Under the pieces are notes generated by a model. That model was not told where the DNA came from. It worked only from the letters and a program-made list of their open reading frames with translations, and searched no databases. From contig SUUD01000023.1 of the NCBI GenBank assembly GCA_015062715.1, forward strand, positions 1 through 14,265: DNA of 14,265 bases. Direction: 5' to 3'. The position numbers and the translations under genes are program-made. This document shows positions 6,501 through 13,309 of this stretch, piece after piece. This DNA comes from Olsenella sp. (lineage in GTDB: Bacteria; Actinomycetota; Coriobacteriia; Coriobacteriales; Atopobiaceae). Position 1 is the stretch's first letter, and every line of letters starts with the position of its first letter.

Positions 6501-7760
6501 CTAGTACCCCAGCGCCTGCAGCACGAACATGATGATGGTCAGGATGATGACGCTCACGATGGTGAACCAGGTGATGACGTTCCAGACGCGCGAGTTGGCG
6601 TACTTGCCCATCACGTGCCTGTCGCTGGCGATGCCGACCATGAAGATCAGCAGCACGGGCAAAAGGACGCCATTGATGACCTGGGCCGCCATCATGATTC
6701 CAAAGAGGTTGACGTTGGGGATGATGACGACCACGGCCGAGATGACGATGACCGCGGTGATGATGCTGCGATAGACCGGCGCGTCGCCCCACGAGCGGTC
6801 GGCGCCGCGCTCCCAGCCAAAGGCCTCGCAGATGGCGTTCGAGGTGATGCCCGGCAGCACGCAGGCCGCCAAGAACGACGCACCGGTCAGGCCCGCGCCG
6901 AAGAGGACCTCGGCGTACCTGCCGGCGAGCGGGGCGAGGGCCGCCGCGGCGTCTTCGGCGCTCTCGACGGCGATGCCGGCGGGGAAGAGGACCGATCCCG
7001 TGGTGAGGATGATGAACCACGAGATGATGCTCGCGGCCACGGCGCCGGTGATGACGTCGACGCGCTGGTAGGGGAGGTCCTCCTCGCGGGCGTTCTTCTC
7101 GACGACGTTGCTGGTGCCCAGGAAGAGCATCCACGGCGCGATGACGGTACCGATGCTCGCCACGAGCAGCGACACGTAGCGCGTCCCGCTCTGGATGTGA
7201 GGAACGAAGGTGTTGAACAGGGCGTCTCCCCAATCGGGACCGATCATGAACCCGGCGATGATGTAGGTGACGAAGACGCAGGCAATGGCCAGCAGCACCT
7301 TTTCGATGCGCTCGTAGGACCCGCTCATGGTGATGAGCCACACCGCAAGGGCGGCGATGGGCACGCTCACGTAGGCGGGGATGCCAAAGAGCCCCATGGC
7401 CGAGGCGATGCCGGCGAACTCCGAGAGGGTCACCGTGGTGTTGGCCGCGAGCACCGCGAGCATGGCCAGGGCGGAGAGGCGCACGCCGTACTGCTCGCGG
7501 ATGAGCGAGGCGAAGCCCTTGCCCGTGACGCAGCCCATGCGCGCCGCCGTCTCCTGGGCCACGATGAGCAGGAAGCACATGAGCGGGATGGTCCACAGCT
7601 GGGTGAACCCAAAGAGCGAGCCGGCGGTGGAGTAGGTGGCGACGCCGCCTGCGTCGGCACCGGCAAGCGCCGTGACCAGACCCGGGCCCATGGCCGCGAG
7701 GACGAGCTTGGGGTCGAGGTGCTGACGCTCGGCACCCTGTGCCTGCTTGGGGGCCGACAT
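6501..7760 (-). CDS. NRAMP-related magnesium transporter (NRMT type)
   Basis: A 419-aa polytopic membrane protein of the NRAMP/SLC11 fold with about 11 hydrophobic segments. The canonical TM1 motif DPGN reads DAGG (36-39): the metal-binding Asp36 is kept but Asn is Gly. In TM6 the canonical TVMPHN reads VIAPWM (206-211), placing Ala208 where transition-metal NRAMPs have the soft-metal Met. Replacement of that Asn and Met is the hallmark of the NRMT branch, which transports Mg2+. The preceding gene for an MgtE-N/CBS protein supports this role. Its start codon (ATG at 7760) is one base after that gene's TAG (7764-7762), so translation is probably coupled; GGGAG lies within the end of the upstream gene. 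Confidence 0.85.
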   Translation of the reverse strand: MSAPKQAQGAERQHLDPKLVLAAMGPGLVTALAGADAGGVATYSTAGSLFGFTQLWTIPLMCFLLIVAQETAARMGCVTGKGFASLIREQYGVRLSALAMLAVLAANTTVTLSEFAGIASAMGLFGIPAYVSVPIAALAVWLITMSGSYERIEKVLLAIACVFVTYIIAGFMIGPDWGDALFNTFVPHIQSGTRYVSLLVASIGTVIAPWMLFLGTSNVVEKNAREEDLPYQRVDVITGAVAASIISWFIILTTGSVLFPAGIAVESAEDAAAALAPLAGRYAEVLFGAGLTGASFLAACVLPGITSNAICEAFGWERGADRSWGDAPVYRSIITAVIVISAVVVIIPNVNLFGIMMAAQVINGVLLPVLLIFMVGIASDRHVMGKYANSRVWNVITWFTIVSVIILTIIMFVLQALGY

Positions 7761-7761
7761 G

Positions 7762-9633
7762 CTAGGCTCCCATCGGCAGGACGATGCCCGAACCGGCGAG
7801 CAGCAGCACGGACGCGACGAAGGCGACCGTTGTCAGGGCGTACATGAGCAGCCTGAGGGACGTGCCGCTGATGTCCTTGTCGGCCGCGTCCATCTTGCGC
7901 AGCGTGACGAGCACGGCCGGTGCGGCGACGAAGAGCGCCACCGTCACGATGGCGGACGTGACCAGGCCGTGGACGGCGCCGACAAAGGCCGGCGAGGTGG
8001 GCACGATCCCCAGGGCGTTGCGAAGGATGCCCAGGCAGCCCCAGGTGAGCATGCCGACGATGACGGCGTAGGCCACCGCTACGAGGATGCCGCGCAAGGC
8101 AAAGCCGAGAAGCGAGGGCGCGTCCTCGTCGTCCTCGTCGTACTCGAGGAAGAAGTCGGTGACATAGCGCACCATGGTGCCGGCGACGTGGAGTGCGATG
8201 GGCAGCGACGCGCCTGCGGCGAGCGTGGGCAGCAGGCTGGCGGGGTTGGCGCCGGCGACAAGCGCGAGGGCGAGCATGCCGAGCGCCCAGAACGCCACCC
8301 AGGCCTCGCTCTCGAGGACGCCGGCCAGCACGTGCTGGGACTCGTCGGACGAGTTGCGCACGCGCGAGCCCGCGATCTGCAGGTCCTCCTCGTGCTCCTC
8401 GCGCATGACGTCGAGCGCGTCGTCGACCGTGACGATGCCCAGCAGCTTGCGGTTCTCGTCCACGACGGGTATCGCAAGCAGGTTGTACTTGGCGATCTCC
8501 TCGGCCACGTCCTCCTGGTCGTCTTCGGGCGAGACCGTGAGCACGTCCTCGGTCTCGGCGACGTCGGCGAGCTTGGTGTCATGGCCGTTGACCACGAGGT
8601 CGCGCAGGGAGATGACACCCTTGAGGTGACGCTCGTCGTCAACGAGGTAGAGGTAGTGCATGGTCTCGACGTCCTCGTTGAGGTCTCGCACGCGCGCGAT
8701 GCCGTCGCGGACGGTGGCGTCGGCGGGCAGCGAGACGAACTCGCTGGTCATGATGCGGCCTGCGGTGTCCTCGCGGTAGCCCAGCAGCTGTCGCACGGCG
8801 CGCTGCTCCTTGACGCCCATGAGGCGCAGGAGCTTCTCGGCCTTCTCGTAGTCGAGCTCGCCCACCAGCTCGGCGGCGTCGTCGGGGTCCATCTCGGAGA
8901 GCATCTTGGACGCGTCGAGCTCGCTCATGTCTCCCACGATCTCGGCGGCCATCTCGTCGTCGTCGAGCTCGGCCATGGCGAGGGCCGCCTGGGCGTCGTC
9001 GAGCTGGGCGAAGACCTGGCCGCGCAGGCGCGGGTCGAGCTGCTCGATGATGTCGGCGATGTCGGCGGGGTGCATGTCGTCGAGGGTGCGGTGCGTGACC
9101 GAGAGCTTGACGTTGGAGAGGTCGCGGTCGAGCAGGTCCATGTAGTTCCAGGCGATGATGCTCTCGGGGATGTCGCGGCCAAAGACCTTGGCCGCGCGGC
9201 AGGCCACGCGCTCGAGGGCGGGGTGGAGCGAGCGCAGGAGGCCGCGAGCGCCCACCTCGGCACCCAGCAGGCGCAGCTGGGACTGGCTGGTGTCGGATAG
9301 CTTGAGGTCGTTCACGCGCACGACGCGCATGCCGCGCGTGTCGACGATCTGCTTGTTGAGCAGGTCGCGGGCGATGAGGACCTCGGTGGGCTGGAGGTAC
9401 GAGAAGCGGATGTCGGTGGAGGGCACCTTGAGGCGCACCTCGTCGTCGTCGAAGCTGTCCACGTACTTGCGCCAGCTGATCATGAAGGGCGTCTTGCCCG
9501 GACCTTGGAAGGCCAGGCTCGTCACGCGGGGAAAGACCTCGCCCGTGGCGATGCCCAGGTCGTTTACCGTTCCGATTTTCTCGCCCGTGGAGTCCACCAC
9601 GGGAATGCCCAGCATCTGGGACAGATAGATCAT
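7762..9633 (-). CDS. PRC-barrel/MgtE-N/CBS membrane protein, first gene of Mg operon
   Basis: A 623-aa protein. Residues 1-85 and about 90-135 look like two PRC-barrel units (GIPVVDSTGEKIGTVNDL; IVDTRGMRVVRVNDLKL). An acidic helical MgtE-N superhelix follows (about 165-290: LDDMHPADIADIIEQLD and related repeats), then a CBS pair (about 300-420: GRIMTSEFVSLPADATV, AIPVVDENRKLLGIVTVDDAL). MgtE-N plus CBS senses cytosolic Mg2+ in MgtE channels. The C-terminal 200 residues hold four or five membrane segments that I cannot match to the MgtE pore, so this may be a regulator or partner of the adjacent NRMT protein. The start at ATG 9633 follows TTAGGAG; an in-frame upstream ATG (9681) lies inside the structured leader and was rejected. 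Confidence 0.85.
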   Translation of the reverse strand: MIYLSQMLGIPVVDSTGEKIGTVNDLGIATGEVFPRVTSLAFQGPGKTPFMISWRKYVDSFDDDEVRLKVPSTDIRFSYLQPTEVLIARDLLNKQIVDTRGMRVVRVNDLKLSDTSQSQLRLLGAEVGARGLLRSLHPALERVACRAAKVFGRDIPESIIAWNYMDLLDRDLSNVKLSVTHRTLDDMHPADIADIIEQLDPRLRGQVFAQLDDAQAALAMAELDDDEMAAEIVGDMSELDASKMLSEMDPDDAAELVGELDYEKAEKLLRLMGVKEQRAVRQLLGYREDTAGRIMTSEFVSLPADATVRDGIARVRDLNEDVETMHYLYLVDDERHLKGVISLRDLVVNGHDTKLADVAETEDVLTVSPEDDQEDVAEEIAKYNLLAIPVVDENRKLLGIVTVDDALDVMREEHEEDLQIAGSRVRNSSDESQHVLAGVLESEAWVAFWALGMLALALVAGANPASLLPTLAAGASLPIALHVAGTMVRYVTDFFLEYDEDDEDAPSLLGFALRGILVAVAYAVIVGMLTWGCLGILRNALGIVPTSPAFVGAVHGLVTSAIVTVALFVAAPAVLVTLRKMDAADKDISGTSLRLLMYALTTVAFVASVLLLAGSGIVLPMGA

Positions 9634-9635
9634 AT

Positions 9636-9794
9636 GCGTGCTCCTAACGTCAGCCCGCATGTGGCGGGCGCGCGGCCTCACCCCTCACGGCGTGGCTCGC
9701 GGGAGCACGCTTGAGGGGTCATCGACTGTGAGGTCGAGGTTTCATCGATGACCTTTCTCTTTGGCTTGCAGTGTGCGGGACCCTCTCCCGCACA
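9636..9794 (-). promoter_or_regulatory. Structured 5' leader with buried ribosome-binding site
   Basis: About 160 nt before the Mg-operon start fold into several helices. GGAGCACGC beside the start codon (GCGTGCTCC on +, 9636-9644) contains the Shine-Dalgarno bases and is an exact 9-bp inverted repeat of 9702-9710. Inside it GCCCGC (9653-9658) pairs with GCGGGC (9664-9669). Further upstream, GGTCATCGA (9717-9725) pairs with TCGATGACC (9745-9753), and TGTGCGGGA (9772-9780) with TCCCGCACA (9786-9794). This suggests translational control, perhaps by metal. It does not match the M-box consensus as I recall it. Confidence 0.6.
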
Positions 9795-9798
9795 GGCC

Positions 9799-9804
9799 AT
9801 TGTA
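9799..9804 (-). promoter_or_regulatory. -10 box candidate for the Mg operon
   Basis: TACAAT on the - strand, preceded by GTG, sits so that transcription would begin near 9792, at the edge of the first leader hairpin. No convincing -35 hexamer is present at the usual distance. Confidence 0.4.
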
Positions 9805-9849
9805 CACGTTTGGAGATGGATGCGCGTGCGTGCTCTGCCCGCCTCCCTC

Positions 9850-9986
9850 ATTATCAGCCTGGATCAATTTGCCCTGCTGCTGTTATCAGCCCGAGTGGAG
9901 GGGCTTCTCGGACCTTCTGAAGCGTTTGCGCAGATGATTGCTGGCAAGCCTTGCGACTCTGGCTGATAACGAGCTAGGCCGATAAC
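9850..9986. repeat. Cassette 2 palindrome, 5' side of the cassette gene
   Basis: Nested inverted repeats built from the unit TTATCAGCC. The inner arms are GTTATCAGCCCGAGT (9882-9896) and ACTCTGGCTGATAAC (9956-9970), one mismatch in 15. The outer arms are ATTATCAGCCT (9850-9860) and the imperfect AGGCCGATAAC (9976-9986). The loop carries the shared core as GCGTTTGCGCAGATGA at 9922-9937 (+ strand). Confidence 0.85.
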
Positions 9987-10102
9987 GACTCAGGTTAAAA
10001 ACCGCGAGCCCTGCTCCTGGCCTCGGCCCCTTGCCGCACCGTCTCTGCTTGTGGCATCATCGATTCGACAGGCTGCCCGCCGCACGATCGGATGGGGGCA
10101 GC
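9987..10102 (+). promoter_or_regulatory. Conserved leader of the cassette 2 gene
   Basis: This stretch contains CCCTTGCCG, then AGGCTGCCC and GATGGGGGCAGC directly before ATG 10103, matching the leader of the cassette 1 gene in order and approximate spacing. No clear -35/-10 pair was found. Confidence 0.5.
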
Positions 10103-11197
10103 ATGTCCGTAGCATTTTGCAAGTCCACCGCATTGAGCATCCTTCGAGCCCTTCGCCAGGGAGACCTGAGCGTTGAGGGGCGGCGTCGGCATGTCTCCCT
10201 CTCGTGGCCGGTTCCGCCGTCGGGGAAGAGGTGGACGCGGCGCAAGCTGCTGGAAGAGTTGCCCGCTGCCCTGCGTGACGAGCTGTCCGGTAGCGAGATA
10301 GACGTCGCAACGCCCAGCGATGCTCACCGCATTCACGCGCGTGGGGTCAAAAACGTCACATATGTGCGGAAGATGCCAGGTTCCACGTTCGTCGAGGTTG
10401 GCGGAGGGTTGACGCTGTCATCTCCTGAGCTCGTCTTCCTCGAGATGGGTGCCGACCTCAACGTCCTTGAGCTTGCCCTGCTGGGAATGGAGCTGTGCGG
10501 AGGGTACGTGCTTCCCGCCCGTGGTGACGGTGAGGTGAGGTATGGCGTGGGGCCCGTGACGTCCGTCGATAAGCTCGCGGCGTTTCTCGGCCAGATGCGC
10601 CGCCATCCTCGGATTGGCGTCGCAAGGGCGGCCCTGCGTCTTGTCCGCGACAGCTGCTGGTCGCCCATGGAGGCGCCTCTCGTCGCGTTTTTGGGAGAGG
10701 GCCCCGAAGGCTTGGGCTATGGGGTCGGTGACCTTGTCGTCAACGAGCGCGTGCGGTCGGAGGCGGCAAATGCGAGGCTCGCGAGCAAGGAGTCGCGCGT
10801 GCCCGACATCGTCGTTGCGGGCACGGGCGTGGGCGTCAACTATGACGGCGCTGGCCACTACGACATCGAGCGGGTCGCCCGTGCGGCACTCGCCGCGGCG
10901 GGAAATGCCGGCGAGAAGGGCGCCTGGAGCGAGTTGGAGGCGACAAAGCGTGAGGTCCGCAGGAAGTATGCCGACGACAGGCGTCGGGAGCGCGACCTGT
11001 GGGCAAGTGGAATGACGGTCTTCACGGTGACCAAGGAAGACCTCTACGAGGAGGGTGCGCTCGATTTGCTTGCTGGCCAGGTGATCGAGGCCCTGGAGCG
11101 GACGAGCGGGCGCGACATGTCATCGCAGAGGGCGGCGCTGGGGGACAAGGAGAGGGCTCGGAGGCGTTGGGGGCTGTTGAGGTCGGTGCTGCCGTGA
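10103..11197 (+). CDS. Cassette protein with PD-(D/E)XK/DUF559-like C-terminal half (copy 2)
   Basis: A 364-aa paralogue of the gene at 5139-6224, aligned without gaps for about 214 residues and more conserved toward the C-terminus. Matching landmarks are WSPMEAPLVAF (E190), SRVPDI (D235), GVNYDGAGH (N246, D248, H252), KYADDRRRERDLW, TVFTVTKEDLY and GALDLL.GQVIEA.ERTSGRDMS. The Glu usually present before YDG in DUF559-like nucleases is Asn here too. The N-terminus (STALSILRAL, then KRWTRRKLLEELP) is helical and basic and could bind DNA, but I see no clear helix-turn-helix. The start at ATG 10103 follows GATGGGGGCAGC; the in-frame ATG at 10031 is rejected because that upstream stretch is not conserved in frame in the paralogue. 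Function unknown. Confidence 0.7.
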   Translation: MSVAFCKSTALSILRALRQGDLSVEGRRRHVSLSWPVPPSGKRWTRRKLLEELPAALRDELSGSEIDVATPSDAHRIHARGVKNVTYVRKMPGSTFVEVGGGLTLSSPELVFLEMGADLNVLELALLGMELCGGYVLPARGDGEVRYGVGPVTSVDKLAAFLGQMRRHPRIGVARAALRLVRDSCWSPMEAPLVAFLGEGPEGLGYGVGDLVVNERVRSEAANARLASKESRVPDIVVAGTGVGVNYDGAGHYDIERVARAALAAAGNAGEKGAWSELEATKREVRRKYADDRRRERDLWASGMTVFTVTKEDLYEEGALDLLAGQVIEALERTSGRDMSSQRAALGDKERARRRWGLLRSVLP

Positions 11198-11207
11198 GGG
11201 GACGTGC

Positions 11208-11346
11208 CATTATCAGCCTTGGTCGAGCAGGCCAGCTGGTGTTTTCAGCCCGAGTGGCTGGGATTCACCCGTTCTTATCAGCATTTTCGCAGGTGGCAAT
11301 GGTCAAACTCCGTGACTCAGGCTGATAATGGCCCGGGCTGATAATG
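11208..11346. repeat. Cassette 2 palindrome, 3' side of the cassette gene
   Basis: The outer arms CATTATCAGCC (11208-11218) and GGCTGATAATG (11336-11346) are an exact 11-bp inverted repeat. The inner arms lie at 11241-11255 (TTTTCAGCCCGAGT) and 11316-11330 (CTCAGGCTGATAATG), imperfect. An extra TTATCAGC at 11275-11282 runs into the core GCATTTTCGCAGGTGG (11281-11296, + strand). It starts 10 bp after the gene's stop codon. Confidence 0.85.
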
Positions 11347-11357
11347 TGGCAACAACG

Positions 11358-11381
11358 AAAAGGCCCCGCCGGAGCGGGGCC
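11358..11381 (-). terminator. Intrinsic terminator of the LemA gene
   Basis: On the - strand GGCCCCGC (11381-11374), a 4-nt loop and GCGGGGCC (11369-11362) form a perfect 8-bp GC stem followed by TTTTCGTTG. It lies 28 bp past the lemA-family stop codon. Confidence 0.88.
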
Positions 11382-11408
11382 CTGCTGGCCGCGTGATTCG
11401 TGCGGCGC

Positions 11409-11960
11409 CTAGAACTGCACGTTGGGGGTGACGCGCGCCGTCTCGGCGGCCTGGAAGCCGCCGCGGGGCTCGAAGCCGGCGATGCTGGCGATGACGTTGC
11501 CGGGGAAGGTCTGGATGGCGTTGTTGAACATCATCACGCAGTCGTTGAAGCTCTGGCGTGCGTAGGAGATGCGGTTCTCGGTGTCGGTGAGGTCGGACTG
11601 GAGCTGCTGGAAGTTGACGTTGGCCTTGAGGTCGGGGTAGTTCTCGAGGGTCACCATGAGGCGCGAGAGCACGCCGGAGAGCTCGTTGGCGGCGGCCATC
11701 TTGGCCTCGGGCGAGCTGGCGCTCACGGCTGCGGCGCGGGCGTTGGTGACGGCCTGGAGCGTCTCGGATTCGTGGATGGCATAGCCCTTGACCGTTTCGA
11801 CCAGGTTGGGGATGAGGTCGTTGCGGCGCTGGAGCTGCGTGTCGATGGTCTGCCAGGCGTTGTCGACGCGGTTGCCCAGCTTGATGATCTTGTTGTACAG
11901 GCCAATGCACGCGCCGGCGATGACGACGAGCAGGACGAGGATAACGACGAAGGGGCTCAT
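11409..11960 (-). CDS. LemA family protein
   Basis: A 183-aa LemA-family membrane protein, the usual length for the family. One N-terminal membrane segment (residues 4-24) is followed by the helical-bundle signature LYNKIIKLGNRVDNAW, then QLQRRNDLIPNLVETVKGYA, and later LENYPDLKANVNFQQLQ with RISYARQSFND. The N-terminus is expected outside and the helices in the cytoplasm. The biochemical role of LemA proteins is not settled; they often sit beside HtpX-type proteases or TPM-domain proteins, neither of which is in this window. Start ATG 11960 follows AAAGGA. It appears to be a single-gene transcript with its own terminator. Confidence 0.93.
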   Translation of the reverse strand: MSPFVVILVLLVVIAGACIGLYNKIIKLGNRVDNAWQTIDTQLQRRNDLIPNLVETVKGYAIHESETLQAVTNARAAAVSASSPEAKMAAANELSGVLSRLMVTLENYPDLKANVNFQQLQSDLTDTENRISYARQSFNDCVMMFNNAIQTFPGNVIASIAGFEPRGGFQAAETARVTPNVQF

Positions 11961-12002
11961 GAGCGGTCCTTTCCCTTGGAAGCGTCAAGACGTTCATGCA
12001 GC

Positions 12003-12028
12003 AGTATACCCCCGCCTGACAGGGGTAT
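12003..12028 (-). promoter_or_regulatory. TATACT -10 box within an inverted repeat
   Basis: On the - strand TATACT (12008-12003) lies 43 bp before the LemA start. It overlaps the inverted repeat ATACCCC (12006-12012)/GGGGTAT (12022-12028) with a 9-nt loop. The repeat follows the sensor-kinase stop codon by 16 bp and could be an operator or a weak terminator without a T run. No clear -35 is present. Confidence 0.35.
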
Positions 12029-12043
12029 TCCGGGAGGTCGTGC

Positions 12044-13309
12044 CTAGACGGCGAAGAGCGCGTTCACGTGGAACGAGCCATCGCGCTCGAGCGTGGTCAG
12101 CGAACCCTGGTAGCGCGCGACGATCTCGCGCGCGGTCCGCAGCGACGTGTCTGTGAGCGTGGCGCCCGTGCACTCGAGATGCACGCTCGTGGTGCCCAGC
12201 GCCCGACGCACGACGAGCGAGGCACTGGTCGGCCCGGCCTCGAGCATGGCGTCGAGGACGGTCGAGAACAGCGCGTACGTGTCCGCCGGAGCCATGAATG
12301 CGAGCGCGGATCCGTCCGCCACGCAGGGCAGCGCCACCCCCGCCCGCTCGAAGCGCAGGCGCTGCTCGGTGAGGGCGGTGTCCAGGGCCTCGTTGCCCGT
12401 GCGGACCTGCGAGTCGTACACGCTGACCGAGCGGACCAGCTCACGGATGGTCTCGCGCCCCAGGCCCTCGTCGCTGGCGAGCCGGGCGATGCCGTGGCGG
12501 ATGTCGTGCACGCGGGCGTTGATGGCGGCCACGCTCTCACGGGCCTGCTCGTACTGGCGCTCGTGCTCTGCGACCATGAGTGCGAGCGTGTCCCTCTCGG
12601 CCTCGACGCGCCTGTTCACGAGCAGCTCGAACTCCATTGCGAGGGTGAATACGCAGGCCAGGCCATGGAAAATGCGCAACAGTACCATCGCCCCGATGGC
12701 GATGCCCTGCTCGACGAGCCACTTGATGACCAGGTCGAAGCCGATGATGACCAGGATGGTCACCGCGAACATGACGAGCATGCGCCGGTCCTCGATGCGC
12801 TCGAGGCCCTCGCGCCGCAGGTGGCGGGTGACGAGCAGGTAGGTGAGGGCATAGACCACGACCATGCAGGCGAACGAGATGGCAAAGCGCGTGGGCGTGT
12901 AGAAGCTGGCGTCGCCAGGCGAGCCGCCGCCGGACAGGGTCCAGATGAACTCGGTCGCGCCCGAGGCGAGGTTCTGCACGGTGTATCCCGCCGAGCAGCA
13001 GAAGAGCGCCGTCCACACGGAGGTGTCGTAGACCGCAAGGATCGCGCCGACGCAGGCCGCGAGCAAAAGCGAGAAGGTTGCGAGCTGGGCGAGGGAGAAG
13101 CCCAGGCCAGACCGCTCGGCAAGTGGGACGAGGGTCGCCACGAACAGGACGAGATAGGTGATGAACAGGCCAAGGAGGGCACACGGCACGCGCAGGCGCG
13201 CCCCGTCGCGCAGGGGCAGTGGGGCCGCCATCAGCCAGATGCCCAGGACGATCCTCGCCAGCGAGAGGGCCATGACGAAGAGGGCGAAGGCGGCGGACGC
13301 AGGCGACAT
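12044..13309 (-). CDS. AgrC-like sensor histidine kinase with degenerate ATPase domain
   Basis: A 421-aa membrane sensor. The first roughly 220 residues hold six or seven hydrophobic segments, as in peptide-sensing AgrC-type kinases. A coiled linker (EAERDTLALMVAEHERQYEQ) leads to the phosphoacceptor site VHDIRH (His268). The GHKL-type ATPase part is shortened: the N-box DNA.EA reads DAMLEA, with Ala354 where the Mg-binding Asn should be, and the segment that should carry the NG.G and GHG.GL boxes is missing, while the last motif (REIVARYQGSLTT) remains. Autophosphorylation may therefore be lost or depend on another kinase. Its ATG (13309) shares a base with the stop codon of the regulator gene (TGATG), showing coupled translation. 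Confidence 0.82.
   Translation of the reverse strand: MSPASAAFALFVMALSLARIVLGIWLMAAPLPLRDGARLRVPCALLGLFITYLVLFVATLVPLAERSGLGFSLAQLATFSLLLAACVGAILAVYDTSVWTALFCCSAGYTVQNLASGATEFIWTLSGGGSPGDASFYTPTRFAISFACMVVVYALTYLLVTRHLRREGLERIEDRRMLVMFAVTILVIIGFDLVIKWLVEQGIAIGAMVLLRIFHGLACVFTLAMEFELLVNRRVEAERDTLALMVAEHERQYEQARESVAAINARVHDIRHGIARLASDEGLGRETIRELVRSVSVYDSQVRTGNEALDTALTEQRLRFERAGVALPCVADGSALAFMAPADTYALFSTVLDAMLEAGPTSASLVVRRALGTTSVHLECTGATLTDTSLRTAREIVARYQGSLTTLERDGSFHVNALFAV

Larger units (their letters stand above)
9850..11346 (+). mobile_element. Putative one-gene cassette 2 bracketed by palindromes
   Basis: The layout is the same as cassette 1 (palindrome, about 116-bp leader, nuclease-like gene, palindrome abutting the stop codon), but on the + strand and with different arm sequences. 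Both loop cores point the same way as the gene, so the ends are direct rather than inverted copies. No target duplication or recognised transposase was seen. Confidence 0.4.

Noticed and set aside
5208..7847. 879-aa open frame on the + strand, with a similar frame at 7747-9300
   Set aside because: Both are antisense to the cassette 1, NRAMP and MgtE-N genes. Their His/Asp/Arg/Gly-rich composition with no domain reflects codon bias on the other strand.
9636..9794. M-box (ykoK) Mg2+ riboswitch
   Set aside because: GGTGAGGC occurs in the leader, but the other conserved M-box segments were not found in order and it lies too close to the start codon, so only an unclassified leader is claimed.
10031..10102. 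N-terminal extension of the cassette 2 protein to the ATG at 10031
   Set aside because: The corresponding upstream region in cassette 1 differs by one base in length, so the frame is not conserved, while GATGGGGGYAGC just before the later ATG is.
9850..11346. Integron cassette with attC sites
   Set aside because: The layout of a gene plus an imperfect palindrome is similar, but the arms do not end in the RYYYAAC/GTTRRRY core sites and there is no array of cassettes or integrase.
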